Shown here: positions 33,824-43,308 of the stretch, piece after piece | Layout of the letters: each line of letters begins with the position of its first letter | Numbering within the stretch: the stretch's first letter is position 1 | Assembly (NCBI GenBank): GCA_025774555.1 | Contig: JALGVT010000001.1 | Span: forward strand, 62,001 to 126,000 | DNA: 64,000 nt | Direction of reading: 5' to 3' | From: a candidate division LCP-89 bacterium | GTDB lineage: Bacteria > Electryoneota > B3-LCP | The notes under the pieces: generated by a model | Told to the model about the DNA's origin: nothing | Seen by the model: only the letters and a program-made list of their open reading frames with translations | Databases searched by the model: none | Program-made: the position numbers and the translations under genes

Positions 33824-36589
33824 ATGATCAACTGGTTCTACTTGTTCTTCTTCTTATCCGGTTTTACAGCGCTGATTTATGAGACAGCGTTCGCACACCA
33901 GTTACATTTAATCTTCGGCAGCACGCTTTCTGCTGTAACCATCGTCTTAGCAGTCTATCTCGGAGGCATGGCGATGGGCGCTGCGCTGCTGGGTCCCAGA
34001 GCCGATAAATATAATCCTCTACGGCTGTACGGTTTCATCGAAATAGGCATCGGTTTAACGGCGTTTTTAGCCGTCCTTTTAATCCCCTTCATCAGGAATA
34101 TCTATGCTACTTTCGCGACGACGTTCGGCGCTTCCAGCCATAGCATATTCCTGCAATGCGTGCTGGCGATCCTGTTCCTCATCCCATCAACACTATTGAT
34201 GGGAGCCACTCTGCCTGCCCTTACAAAAGGACTGACCTCCTCACTTAAGCAGCGTTTCACTCGGATCAGCAGACTGTACGGAATTAACACTTTAGGCGCA
34301 GCTTCAGGCACGCTGTTATGCGGCTTTTTGCTGTTGGAACACCTGGGTTATTTAGGTACTGTTATAGCCGCCATGGCCGTAAATATCGCTATTGGCGCTG
34401 TTGCTTTAAGACTTTCAAAGCGAACTGCCAGCTTTAAACCTTCGGAAGCGCAACAGTCGCGGGATGAATCGCCAGTTCCCGTTAAGACCGCTTTACCTGG
34501 AGGGATAACACTGCGCAAGCTCGTGCTGATTCTTGCATTGGTTTCCGGCATAGCAGCTCTCGGGTATGAAATTGTCTGGTTCCGGATTCTCACTTTCTCG
34601 GTAGTGACCGATGCCTATGCTTTCGCGCAGATGCTCGGTATCTACCTGTTTGGTATCGGCGCCGGGAGTTTGACAGCAGCCTGGCGTTTCCGCAGGAAAG
34701 AGGGAACGGATTGGGAAAAAACAACTGCGTGGTTCGAACTCGGGATACTGGAAATCCTCGTGTCAGTACTGGTAGTGGCGGGTTTTGCTGTTCTGATTAT
34801 GCTTAATGAACAGTTGCAGCGTCCGGCGGTATCCGACCCTTCTTTCTGGTTGATAACATTGCGTAATACCGGATTGCAGGCTTTAGTTCTGATACTTCCC
34901 GTCACGTTTATCCTCGGATATATCTTCCCGATGCTCATCTCCCTGTATAGCGCCAATATGAAAAAGCTCGGCGGGCAGGTAGGTTGGGTGACGGCTTTAA
35001 ACACAACCGGTTCGATTATAGGAATATTCGCCAGCGGTTTCATCCTGATCCCGCTGATCGGCATTCAATACACCCTCTTCCTCTTTGCAATCCTATCCGC
35101 GCTCGTCGGGCTGACTGCGCTCATTTTCGGTCAGATGAAGAGAAATCTGAAAATAGGGGCGCTTGCGGCAGGCGCTCCGATCTGCCTGCTGGCGCTGTTA
35201 TTTTTTCCCATGCGTGATAACTTCGGATTCCTGCAGATTCCCACCCATGCAAACGCAAAACTGCTGTACTATAGAGAATGCGCCGATCATACCGTAATGG
35301 TCACACAGGATAGAGGCGGAAGAGAGATAAGAAGACTGTTAATAAACCAGCAGCAGGCTACTTCGACCGGATTAGCCGGTCAGAGAAAAAATCAGCTCTT
35401 GGGACATCTCCCTCTCTGGGCTTGCCCGGATGCGAAAAATGCAATGGTGATCTGTTTCGGCAGCGGCGGCACTTTCGGAGCGCTTGGTCTGTACGATCTT
35501 GAACAGGTCGATTGCATCGAAATCTGCCCGACTGTCCTGCAGGCGGCGCCCTTCTTCAACGAATGGAATGGAGAGGTTCTGAGTAAACCTCACGTTCGTG
35601 TTATTATCGATGATGGAAGAAGCTACCTCCTCACGGCCAAGGAAAAGTACGACGTAATCACCCTGGAGCCGATGCATCCCGGTTTAAAGGGCGTTAGCTC
35701 GCTTTACAGCCGTGAATTCTACCAGGAAGCTTATGAGAGGTTAGATACCGGGGGCGTTCTGTGCCAGTGGATTCCGCTGTACAGTATGACGGACGAAGAT
35801 GCCAGATCTTTAATCGCCACGGCAGTGGATGTATTTCCACAGAGCAGCCTCTGGATAATAGGTCTTGAAGGAATACTGCTCTCCGCTAAGGATGAACTGG
35901 TGATAGATATGGACTGGCTGGAGACAGGATTCGCCGATGTCGATATTCAAAATGCGCTCAGTCGAGTGTTGCTGGACAATCCCTGGTCGATTCTGTCCGG
36001 CTATTATCTCGGTCCCGACGGATTGAAGGATTACACTGCCGGAGCGCCGATTATGAGCGACAATCGCCCCTTCACTGAATATTCCATCCCTCGACATAAA
36101 CACCTGAACCCCTGGAGTGACATTCTCATGCTGGCAGAAAAACGTGAATCTCCGATAGCCATCATGAAAGGTTTGGATAAGGCAGAAAGAATAGAATTTG
36201 AACAGAAGTGGAAACAGAACCGAGCGATATGGATCGAGAGAGATCGTGGATTTGCAGCTTACGAACAGGGTGATTTGCGTAACGCCCGTCCTCATCTGGA
36301 GAAAGCCTGTGCTGGCGATCCTGATGACAGGTACGCGGCTTTTTTCTTAAAAGAACTGTATTGGCGTTACGGCGTTGAGTTCACCAGAAGAGGCTTGCAT
36401 AGTGAAGCGGTCGAAGCATACCGGAAGGCTCTGGCGCTTGACACAGATGACGCTGAAGCTCACTTCTACCTCGCCTTAGCATTGGAGAACGCCGGGGATA
36501 AAACGGCGTCTATATCTGCAGCACAAACCGCGTTGGCGCTAAAGAGTGATTATCCCGAAGTGAGCCGTTTTTTAGCTAAATTCAAGTGA
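33824..36589 (+). CDS. Fused MFS-like/spermidine synthase-like membrane protein with C-terminal TPRs
   Basis: 921 residues. The start at ATG 33824 follows GGAGG and begins at the first membrane helix (MINWFYLFFFLSGFTALIYE). About 12-14 membrane helices cover residues 1-465. A spermidine-synthase-like Rossmann domain follows (about 480-720: MVICFGSGGTFGALGLYDLEQVDCIEI, IIDDGRSYLLTAKEKYDVITLEPMHPG, SREFYQEAYERLDTGGVLCQWIPLY). The C-terminal 150 residues contain TPR repeats (AYRKALALDTDDAEAHFYLALALENAGD). The nucleotide-binding loop is GSGGTFG rather than the usual GGGxG. True polyamine synthesis is doubtful; substrate and role are unknown. Confidence 0.85.
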   Translation: MINWFYLFFFLSGFTALIYETAFAHQLHLIFGSTLSAVTIVLAVYLGGMAMGAALLGPRADKYNPLRLYGFIEIGIGLTAFLAVLLIPFIRNIYATFATTFGASSHSIFLQCVLAILFLIPSTLLMGATLPALTKGLTSSLKQRFTRISRLYGINTLGAASGTLLCGFLLLEHLGYLGTVIAAMAVNIAIGAVALRLSKRTASFKPSEAQQSRDESPVPVKTALPGGITLRKLVLILALVSGIAALGYEIVWFRILTFSVVTDAYAFAQMLGIYLFGIGAGSLTAAWRFRRKEGTDWEKTTAWFELGILEILVSVLVVAGFAVLIMLNEQLQRPAVSDPSFWLITLRNTGLQALVLILPVTFILGYIFPMLISLYSANMKKLGGQVGWVTALNTTGSIIGIFASGFILIPLIGIQYTLFLFAILSALVGLTALIFGQMKRNLKIGALAAGAPICLLALLFFPMRDNFGFLQIPTHANAKLLYYRECADHTVMVTQDRGGREIRRLLINQQQATSTGLAGQRKNQLLGHLPLWACPDAKNAMVICFGSGGTFGALGLYDLEQVDCIEICPTVLQAAPFFNEWNGEVLSKPHVRVIIDDGRSYLLTAKEKYDVITLEPMHPGLKGVSSLYSREFYQEAYERLDTGGVLCQWIPLYSMTDEDARSLIATAVDVFPQSSLWIIGLEGILLSAKDELVIDMDWLETGFADVDIQNALSRVLLDNPWSILSGYYLGPDGLKDYTAGAPIMSDNRPFTEYSIPRHKHLNPWSDILMLAEKRESPIAIMKGLDKAERIEFEQKWKQNRAIWIERDRGFAAYEQGDLRNARPHLEKACAGDPDDRYAAFFLKELYWRYGVEFTRRGLHSEAVEAYRKALALDTDDAEAHFYLALALENAGDKTASISAAQTALALKSDYPEVSRFLAKFK

Positions 36590-36749
36590 ATAAGCGCAAT
36601 ATCCGAAATTTAAAATTTCCATTTTCAAGTTGCATATCAGGAAAAAGTTGCTTAACTTTACAAGCTAAACCAATTATAGCAGACGCACTTGAAGGCGATG
36701 CACCCACAATATCTGATACCGTATAAAATTAACATCAAGCGAGCCATCA

Positions 36750-38063
36750 TTGAAGATCGATAAAGAACAGTTAGGACCATCCAGTTGGTCATTAACTATT
36801 GAGATCCCTGCTGACGAAGCGCAGGCTGAAGTTGAAACTGAACTTAAGAAATTACAGCATGAAACGGAGATGCCAGGCTTTAGAAAAGGCAAAGTGCCCC
36901 TTGCCATGCTCCGCAAACGCTTCGAACAAACGCTCTACCTTGAAGTTGTCCGTGATAATTTGGGTGAATACTATGGTAACGCTCTTAAAGAAGCCGATAT
37001 CGGCGATCCGGTAGCGCCGCCCGAAATAAATATAGAGCAGCTCGAACAAGGCAAGCCGATTATCATCAAGGCAAAGGTTGAAACGCAGCCGCCGGTCGAA
37101 CTGGCTTCTTATGACAGCTTGACTGTAGTCAAGGAAACCGTCGAAATAACTGACCGTGAAGTCGATCTTCAACTCGAACGGATGCGGGAGCACAACGCTG
37201 TCGTTTCCGAAGACACCAATCCGGCTGGTCCCGAAAGTATGCTTGAAGTTGACCTGCAGGAACTGGACACGGGATTCGTTCCCCTTATCGGTCATAAGCA
37301 GGAAAACGTCACTATCGATCTGGCAAAAGCATCCCCTGAATTCCGCGACTCTCTCCTGGGAGTTGAAGCAGGGCAAAGCCGCAATGTCACCATCATGAAG
37401 CCGCCGGTCTCACCTGATGACGATAAACTGGAGGAACACTTTCAGGTATCTGTCAAGTCAGTCAAGAAGAAGGAAATCCCCCAACTCGATGACGATTTCG
37501 CGCAGCAGATGGGTGATGATGTGGCAGATTTAAATGCTCTCAAAGAGATGGTGAAGGGCGAGCTGGAGAGACAGGTGGCAGCCATTGCCTACCAACGCAT
37601 GTCCCACCTTCTGGCGCATCAGGTTGTCGATAACTCACGTCTGGAAGTGCCCGAATCCATGCTGAAAGACTATCTCGACCGAATCGTCAACGATGCTCGC
37701 AAGAGCGCCTCTGACTCTGAGGATGGTAAATTTGACGAAGAGTTCATCAGAAATCAATTCACTGAGCGAGCAACTTGGAATCTGAAATGGTACCTTATCC
37801 GTCAAAGTTTGGCAGAAGCTGAGGGATTAGAGATAACCGAAGACGATCTGGAGAAAGAATACGAACGCATCGCTGAAGGAACTGGAAAGAAGGTCAAGCA
37901 GGTCAAAGCGGCGTATTCCATGGATAACCGCGACAACCAGTTGAATGATGATATGCTGGAGCGGCGGATTCTCAGCATGCTTGTAACGAAAGCGAAAATA
38001 GTCGATAAAACCGTGGGTTTCGAGGAGTTCTTCGCAAAGAATGAAACCGAACACGAACACTAA
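36750..38063 (+). CDS. tig: Trigger factor (ribosome-associated chaperone, peptidyl-prolyl isomerase)
   Basis: 437 residues from a TTG start; the next in-frame codons already belong to the conserved N terminus (MKIDKEQLGPSSWSLTIEIPADEA), so no later start fits. The ribosome-binding domain carries the signature GFRKGKVPLAMLRKRFE; the middle FKBP-like domain is short and divergent (SMLEVDLQEL, GHKQENVTIDL), and the C-terminal helical arm is intact (FAQQMGDDVADLNALKEMVKGELERQV). It precedes clpP and clpX, the usual tig-clpP-clpX order. The shortened isomerase domain suggests weak or lost PPIase activity. Confidence 0.93.
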   Translation: MKIDKEQLGPSSWSLTIEIPADEAQAEVETELKKLQHETEMPGFRKGKVPLAMLRKRFEQTLYLEVVRDNLGEYYGNALKEADIGDPVAPPEINIEQLEQGKPIIIKAKVETQPPVELASYDSLTVVKETVEITDREVDLQLERMREHNAVVSEDTNPAGPESMLEVDLQELDTGFVPLIGHKQENVTIDLAKASPEFRDSLLGVEAGQSRNVTIMKPPVSPDDDKLEEHFQVSVKSVKKKEIPQLDDDFAQQMGDDVADLNALKEMVKGELERQVAAIAYQRMSHLLAHQVVDNSRLEVPESMLKDYLDRIVNDARKSASDSEDGKFDEEFIRNQFTERATWNLKWYLIRQSLAEAEGLEITEDDLEKEYERIAEGTGKKVKQVKAAYSMDNRDNQLNDDMLERRILSMLVTKAKIVDKTVGFEEFFAKNETEHEH

Positions 38064-38285
38064 ATGACAGATATACTGATCGAAAACACCTCTCAATGTA
38101 AAGCCCGTTATCCCTATAATAACAAGATTTGCTTTGTAGATAGACCTTAAAGTTATTATATTATAGATATAGAGCTACTTCTTACAGCCAATATCATCAA
38201 GCAAACGGCTGAAAATGCCGATGTAATAAGTGCAGAGAAAATTCGATAATCTACTGAATTATGGGCGAATTATAAGGGAGAATCT

Positions 38286-38891
38286 ATGAGCTTAGTTCCC
38301 ATGGTAATCGAACAGACGGGGCGTGGGGAACGCGCTTTCGACATCTTCAGCCGTCTGTTAAAAGAGAGAATCATCTTTATAGGCACACCGATAGATGACG
38401 TCGTCGCCAGCCTTGTCATCGCGCAGCTCCTTTTCCTGGAAGCAGAAGATCCAGAGAAGGACATCTACATCTATATCAATTCTCCCGGCGGCATAGTCAC
38501 TGCCGGTCTGGCGATCTATGACACCATGCAGTACATCAAACCGAGCGTGGCGACAATATGCATGGGACAAGCGGCATCCATGGGAGCGCTGCTTTTAGCC
38601 GCTGGAGCCAAAGGGAAAAGATCCGCTCTACCTAACGCCCGCATCCTGATCCATCAGGTTATGGGCGGCGTTCAGGGTCAGGCAGCCGATATCGAGATCC
38701 ATGCAAAGGAAATTTTAAACATCAAGCGCAGATTGAATGATATCCTCGTGAAACATACCGGGCAGAGTAACGAAAAGATCGAAAAAGATACCGACCGTGA
38801 TTATTTTATGGACGCAGAAGCCGCCAGAAAGTACGGACTGATAGACGAAGTGATCGTAAATAAGGAACCAAAAAGCGAGAAGAAGAAGTAA
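38286..38891 (+). CDS. clpP: ATP-dependent Clp protease proteolytic subunit
   Basis: 201 residues with a Ser-His-Asp protease core: S98 in [17 protein letters not shown]123 in [10 protein letters not shown] and the Asp in the [18 protein letters not shown] region. Hallmarks YINSPGG and the N-terminal [10 protein letters not shown] are present. It forms the double-ring protease that works with ClpX, encoded 3 bp downstream. The 222 bp before it contain a TATAAT at 38115-38120 but no matching -35 box. Confidence 0.97.
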   Translation: MSLVPMVIEQTGRGERAFDIFSRLLKERIIFIGTPIDDVVASLVIAQLLFLEAEDPEKDIYIYINSPGGIVTAGLAIYDTMQYIKPSVATICMGQAASMGALLLAAGAKGKRSALPNARILIHQVMGGVQGQAADIEIHAKEILNIKRRLNDILVKHTGQSNEKIEKDTDRDYFMDAEAARKYGLIDEVIVNKEPKSEKKK

Positions 38892-38894
38892 AGC

Positions 38895-40130
38895 ATGCGT
38901 GCCGAAAACACTCAAATATGCTCGTTCTGCAACAGAACGGCTTCTCAAGTACAGATCATGGTCAACGGACCGGACGTCAATATCTGCGACGTCTGCGTCC
39001 GCGCTTCTTACCGGCTGGTAACCCAGTCGCTGGTGCAGCGGCAGCAGCAGCGCATCGAGAATTTTCCCACTCCTAAGGAAATCAACGATAAGCTGAACGA
39101 ATATGTCATCGGTCAGGAAGAAGCCAAGAAGAGGGTGTCAGTCGCTGTTTATAATCATTATAAACGCGTCAATTCTATCTCCATCTCCGATGACGTCGAA
39201 CTGGAAAAAGCCAATATCCTCATGGTCGGTCCGACAGGCACTGGTAAGACCCTGATCGCACAGACTCTGGCTCGTTTTCTCCAGGTGCCGTTTGCAATTG
39301 CCGATGCTACCACGCTGACCGAAGCAGGCTATGTCGGGGAAGACGTTGAAAACGTTTTAGTGCGTCTGCTGCAGGCAGCCAACTACGACATTCCTCAAGC
39401 TGAAATCGGTATTGTTTATATCGATGAAATTGACAAGATCGCCCGCAAAGATTCTAACGCATCTATCACTCGGGACGTCAGCGGGGAAGGCGTTCAGCAG
39501 GCGCTGCTTAAGCTGTTGGAAGGCGCTGTCGCATCCGTGCCGCCCGAAGGCGGCAGAAAGCACCCCGAACAGAAACTGATCAGCATCGACACGAAGAACA
39601 TCCTCTTCATCTGCGGCGGAGCGTTTGATAATCTGGAAAAGATCGTCATGAACCGCGTGGGTAAGAAGGTGATCGGATTCGGAGTTGAAGGTCGAAAAGT
39701 CCATAAGAAGCGCAATTACGAATACCTCTCTCAGGTTGAGCCCGATGATCTAATGAAATTTGGTCTGATTCCTGAACTGATCGGAAGGCTTCCAGTTGTT
39801 TCAGCCATGGACGAGCTTTCCGAAGACGCCCTGAAAGCGATTCTTACCGAACCGAAAAACGCTCTCGTTAAACAATACAGTAAACTCTTCGAGATGGAAG
39901 GCGTCCACCTCGAGTTCGACGAAGATGCGCTGCAAGCTGTTGTCGAAAAAGCCGTTAAACGAGGCACAGGGGCTCGTGCACTGCGCACAGTCATTGAAGA
40001 TATCATGCTCGATCTCATGTACGACTTACCTTCACGGAAGGATGTCGAACAGGTCACCATTACCCGGGAGTCGATTGAAAATGGTGCCATGCCTACGATC
40101 ATCCGCAAGGAGAGACAGAAGCGGGCTTAG
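38895..40130 (+). CDS. clpX: ATP-dependent Clp protease ATP-binding subunit ClpX
   Basis: 411 residues. The N-terminal zinc-binding domain has CSFCNRT and CDVCV. The AAA+ domain has Walker [16 protein letters not shown], Walker [14 protein letters not shown], the pore-loop motif GYVGEDVEN, and sensor regions GRLPVV and [13 protein letters not shown]. The C-terminal D2 domain is complete. It unfolds substrates for ClpP and also acts alone. A terminator follows 20 bp after the stop. Confidence 0.97.
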   Translation: MRAENTQICSFCNRTASQVQIMVNGPDVNICDVCVRASYRLVTQSLVQRQQQRIENFPTPKEINDKLNEYVIGQEEAKKRVSVAVYNHYKRVNSISISDDVELEKANILMVGPTGTGKTLIAQTLARFLQVPFAIADATTLTEAGYVGEDVENVLVRLLQAANYDIPQAEIGIVYIDEIDKIARKDSNASITRDVSGEGVQQALLKLLEGAVASVPPEGGRKHPEQKLISIDTKNILFICGGAFDNLEKIVMNRVGKKVIGFGVEGRKVHKKRNYEYLSQVEPDDLMKFGLIPELIGRLPVVSAMDELSEDALKAILTEPKNALVKQYSKLFEMEGVHLEFDEDALQAVVEKAVKRGTGARALRTVIEDIMLDLMYDLPSRKDVEQVTITRESIENGAMPTIIRKERQKRA

Positions 40131-40149
40131 ATCACATAGTTCAATTTTA

Positions 40150-40182
40150 AGGCGCCGGGCTGTTTGTCTGGCGCCTTTTTGC
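40150..40182 (+). terminator. Intrinsic terminator of the tig-clpP-clpX unit
   Basis: AAGGCGCC (40150-40157) pairs with GGCGCCTT (40171-40178), an 8-bp GC-rich stem, followed by TTTTT. It lies 20 bp after the clpX stop. Confidence 0.85.
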
Positions 40183-40183
40183 T

Positions 40184-40212
40184 TGCATTTTACTGCTATT
40201 CTGCATATATTG
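40184..40212 (+). promoter_or_regulatory. Sigma-70-type promoter of the corrinoid-activator gene
   Basis: TTGCAT (40184-40189) and TATATT (40207-40212) are separated by 17 bp, directly after the clpX terminator and 40 bp before the ATG at 40252. Confidence 0.55.
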
Positions 40213-40251
40213 TAGCGATTCTCAATCGCATTCTATATCTGATTCGATACT

Positions 40252-42135
40252 ATGCCTCATATTCGATTCAAACCAGCGGATATCACCGTAGAAGCCAGCG
40301 AAGGCGCGTCTTTACTGGAAGCTGCCCGCCGCGCCGGATATATTCTGCAGAGCGAATGCGGGGGACAGGGAATCTGCCGCCGGTGTAAAGTCCGTTTGAT
40401 CGAAGGTGATGTTTTCATCTCCGGCGAGCAAAATCTTACTCCAGCCGAACAAGATGAAAATATTGTCCTTGCCTGTATAGCCAGAGTTGTCGATGACGCC
40501 GAAATCGAAATCCCGCAGGAATCAGAACTCAAACTGACAGCCGCGGATTTAAAACCTGAACTCACACCTGGTGAAAATCCTGGAAAAGAGATAGTGTCAT
40601 TCGGCTTGAAAATTGATCCCGCGGTATCGCGAGTGAACATAACAATTCCTGATCCTACTCTACAAAATAATGCCTCCGATTTCGATAGAGTAGTCGCCAC
40701 GCTGCAAAAAGCAGGTGTCGATACTCCCTTTCATGCAGACCTGAAAATCCTTCAAACTCTTCCCCGCGTCACAGCTTCAAGTAAAGGCGGTCTCGATCTT
40801 CTCATCCATTCTCAGGCGGATTCAAATCATATCCTTTCGTTTGATATGGGCTGTGATCCCATCTACGGTCTGGCGCTTGACATAGGAACTACCACGCTTT
40901 TTTCACGCCTGATCGACCTCGAATCAGGTGAAGTCATCGCAGAAGCGAGTGACTACAACAGCCAGATACCCTGCGGTGGGGACATCATTCACCGAATTGT
41001 ATATGCCGCAAAACCGGATGGCTTGAAACATTTGCGTGATCTTGTCATCGGTACTGCAAATTCCCTTATAGATGAGCTTCTAAAGAAGGCGGATATCTCC
41101 GCTAATCAAATAGTGGCATGTGTGGCAGCCGGCAATACCACCATGCAGCACCTCTTCCTCGGTTTAGACCCGAAAACAATCCGGGAAGAGCCTTACGTGC
41201 CGGTAATGACGCATTTCCCACAACTTACTGCTGCTGAGACAGAGCTTAACATACTGCCTAATGCTCCCGTTTATATGACGCCGTCTGTGGCAAGCTACGT
41301 TGGCGGCGATATAACAGCCGGACTGTTAGCTGCTGGCGTACACCGTTCCGATAAGCTGACACTCTATGTCGATCTCGGCACAAACGGTGAAATAGCCTTG
41401 GGAAACAGTGACTGGTTGACAGCCTGCGCGTGTTCCGCCGGACCTGCCTTCGAGGGGAGTGGCGTTAAATGTGGCACGAGAGCTGTATCCGGCGGCATAG
41501 ATCGCGTGAATTTAAATTCCGCCGGACAATTGGAATTCAGCACGATTGGCGGAGGATCACCATGTGGCATCTGCGGTTCTGGCATGATTGACCTGCTGGC
41601 ACAACTTCGTGCCACCAGGAGAATCACGGCTCGCGGTAAGTTTAATCAGGAAGCAGATCCCCAACGCATACGTAAAATCGGAACTAAATCGGAGATCGTT
41701 CTCGTCAGGGGAACTGAAGAGAAAGGAAGCGCTGACATTGTCGTCACTGAACCTGATCTGGATAACCTTATACGCACTAAGGGAGCTATCTTCGCAGGTA
41801 TCATGACGTTATTAAAGGGCGTTGGTCTGAAAGCATCCGAGATCGAACGTGTTGTTATTGCCGGCAGTTTCGGGCGATATTTGGACATAGAGAATGCCAT
41901 CCGCATCGGCATGCTCCCAGACCTGCCACTTGAACGCTTCGAATATATCGGAAATGGATCACTGCGTGGAGCCGGATTAGCCTTGCTCTCAAGGAAGTTG
42001 TGGGAGGAACTGGAGGAAATATCACGTATGATTACTTATTTCGAGCTGTCCTCCTGGCAGGGTTACATGGACGAATTCATGGCTTCACTCTTCCTGCCGC
42101 ACACCGATCTATCTCTTTTCCCATCAGTGAAGTAG
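40252..42135 (+). CDS. [2Fe-2S] ASKHA-domain activator of corrinoid proteins (RACE/DUF4445 type)
   Basis: 627 residues. The N terminus is a plant-type [2Fe-2S] ferredoxin domain with cysteines in ECGGQGICRRCKV and a fourth in VLACIAR. A linker and middle domain lead to a large C-terminal ASKHA ATPase-like domain with GLALDIGTTTLFSRLIDL, ACVAAGNTTMQHLFLGLDP, TLYVDLGTNGEIALGN, GGGSPCGICGSGMIDLLAQL and RVVIAGSFGRYLDIENA. Proteins of this design reduce Co(II) corrinoids of methyltransferases in an ATP-dependent way. No corrinoid protein or methyltransferase gene is nearby, so the partner is unknown. The last 45 residues are a helical extension. Confidence 0.88.
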   Translation: MPHIRFKPADITVEASEGASLLEAARRAGYILQSECGGQGICRRCKVRLIEGDVFISGEQNLTPAEQDENIVLACIARVVDDAEIEIPQESELKLTAADLKPELTPGENPGKEIVSFGLKIDPAVSRVNITIPDPTLQNNASDFDRVVATLQKAGVDTPFHADLKILQTLPRVTASSKGGLDLLIHSQADSNHILSFDMGCDPIYGLALDIGTTTLFSRLIDLESGEVIAEASDYNSQIPCGGDIIHRIVYAAKPDGLKHLRDLVIGTANSLIDELLKKADISANQIVACVAAGNTTMQHLFLGLDPKTIREEPYVPVMTHFPQLTAAETELNILPNAPVYMTPSVASYVGGDITAGLLAAGVHRSDKLTLYVDLGTNGEIALGNSDWLTACACSAGPAFEGSGVKCGTRAVSGGIDRVNLNSAGQLEFSTIGGGSPCGICGSGMIDLLAQLRATRRITARGKFNQEADPQRIRKIGTKSEIVLVRGTEEKGSADIVVTEPDLDNLIRTKGAIFAGIMTLLKGVGLKASEIERVVIAGSFGRYLDIENAIRIGMLPDLPLERFEYIGNGSLRGAGLALLSRKLWEELEEISRMITYFELSSWQGYMDEFMASLFLPHTDLSLFPSVK

Positions 42136-42141
42136 AGAATT

Positions 42142-42356
42142 AGGTGTTGTCTTAAAAGTCTAATAATGGTCATTGCGAGGGGCTGTCCCAAAAGTCCATA
42201 AACTGTCATTACGAACGAAGTGTGATAATCTCTAAGCGCATGTAATATAGGAGATTGCCACGTCATCAGCCGGACGGCTGATTCCTCGCAATGACGATAA
42301 TAGCTACTTTTGGGACAGTCCCAATAACTTAAATGCTTTGTTTTGAGACAGCTCCC
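42142..42356. repeat. Nested MITE-like inverted repeats with GGGCTGTCCCAAAAG ends
   Basis: The inner element runs from GGGGCTGTCCCAAAAGTC (42179) to ACTTTTGGGACAGTCCC (ending 42322). It is flanked by a second, more degenerate pair: GGTGTTGTCTTAAAAGTC (about 42143) and, on the other strand, GGGAGCTGTCTCAAAACAAA (ending about 42356). Each contains TCATTGCGAGG-type sequence. This looks like one element inserted in another of the same family. It carries no gene and fills the gap between the corrinoid-activator and radical SAM genes. Confidence 0.8.
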
Positions 42357-42393
42357 TGAGTAAAACCAGAATCTACGTAATCCACCCCATCCG

Positions 42394-43230
42394 CTAAAAT
42401 CCCCGGTGCAAACCATAACTGTGAGCCATCTTAACAGCCTCTTCGTATTCCTGTTCTGTCAAGCGTCTATCCATACCCTCGAGCAGATCGGCCTTGTAGC
42501 AGGGGCGATACTGATCCATTATGTTCACATAGCTGTCCACTGATATTTCACGCGCGATAAAGCTCAATACGCCGAAGCTGTTCTCAGGGTTATTGGGAAG
42601 AACTAAGTGTCGAATCAACAGCCCTCTTTTTGCAATGCCGTTCTCAACTACCAGACTGCCCGTCTGTCGGTGCATCTCTTTCAATGCAGCCTGATTGATT
42701 TCAGGATAGTCAGGAGCGCCGCTGAAAAGTTCAGCGATATCGGCGTCTGAATACTTCGCATCCGGCATGTATATTTCGATCCAGCCCTCGCACAACTGGA
42801 GCGGTTCCATGCTTTCGTAACCGCCGCAGTTGTGGACTATGGGAATGGATAGACCTCGATTCCGCGCTAAGCGGATCGCGTCGATAATGGATGGTGTGTG
42901 AGGAGTGGGCGTTACTAAATTGACGTTGTGGCATCCGCTTCGCTCGAGCTGGAGCATAAAATCAGCAAGCTGTGCCACCGAAACGGAAGTCCCTTCCACC
43001 GCCTGACTGATTTCCCAGTTCTGGCAAAACTGACAGCTTAAATTACAGCCAGCAAAGAAAATCGTGCCGGACCCATGGGATCCGACCAGCTCAGGCTCTT
43101 CGCCGTAATGTGGTCCAACCGAAGAGATCAATATCTCTGTCCCCAGTCCGCAGATTCCTTTCTCTCCAATCCTCCGATTGACGCCGCAATGATGACCGCA
43201 GAGCCGGCACTCTTCATAGGGGTCTTTCAT
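42394..43230 (-). CDS. Radical SAM protein of the PflX (pyruvate-formate-lyase-activase-like) group
   Basis: 278 residues. The radical SAM cluster motif is GCNLSCQFCQN. An extra N-terminal cysteine set (CRLCGHHCGV, GICGLG) is typical of the COG1313 group. Further conserved segments are HNVNLVTPTPHTPSI, VHNCGGYES and EIYMPDAKYSD. The true substrate of this subgroup is unknown, and no glycyl-radical enzyme is encoded in the window. The gene lies about 80 bp downstream of an ABC exporter pair on the same strand. Confidence 0.88.
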   Translation of the reverse strand: MKDPYEECRLCGHHCGVNRRIGEKGICGLGTEILISSVGPHYGEEPELVGSHGSGTIFFAGCNLSCQFCQNWEISQAVEGTSVSVAQLADFMLQLERSGCHNVNLVTPTPHTPSIIDAIRLARNRGLSIPIVHNCGGYESMEPLQLCEGWIEIYMPDAKYSDADIAELFSGAPDYPEINQAALKEMHRQTGSLVVENGIAKRGLLIRHLVLPNNPENSFGVLSFIAREISVDSYVNIMDQYRPCYKADLLEGMDRRLTEQEYEEAVKMAHSYGLHRGF

Positions 43231-43308
43231 TATAGTGATATCAGCAATGACAAACAGGATTACATGGCTGTTGTTCTACTTAGTCAGCCTGAATACTCAT
43301 CAAGATAC

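Noticed and set aside
38115-38120. clpP promoter with perfect TATAAT
   Set aside because: No -35-like box lies at 16-18 bp upstream, so it was not called.
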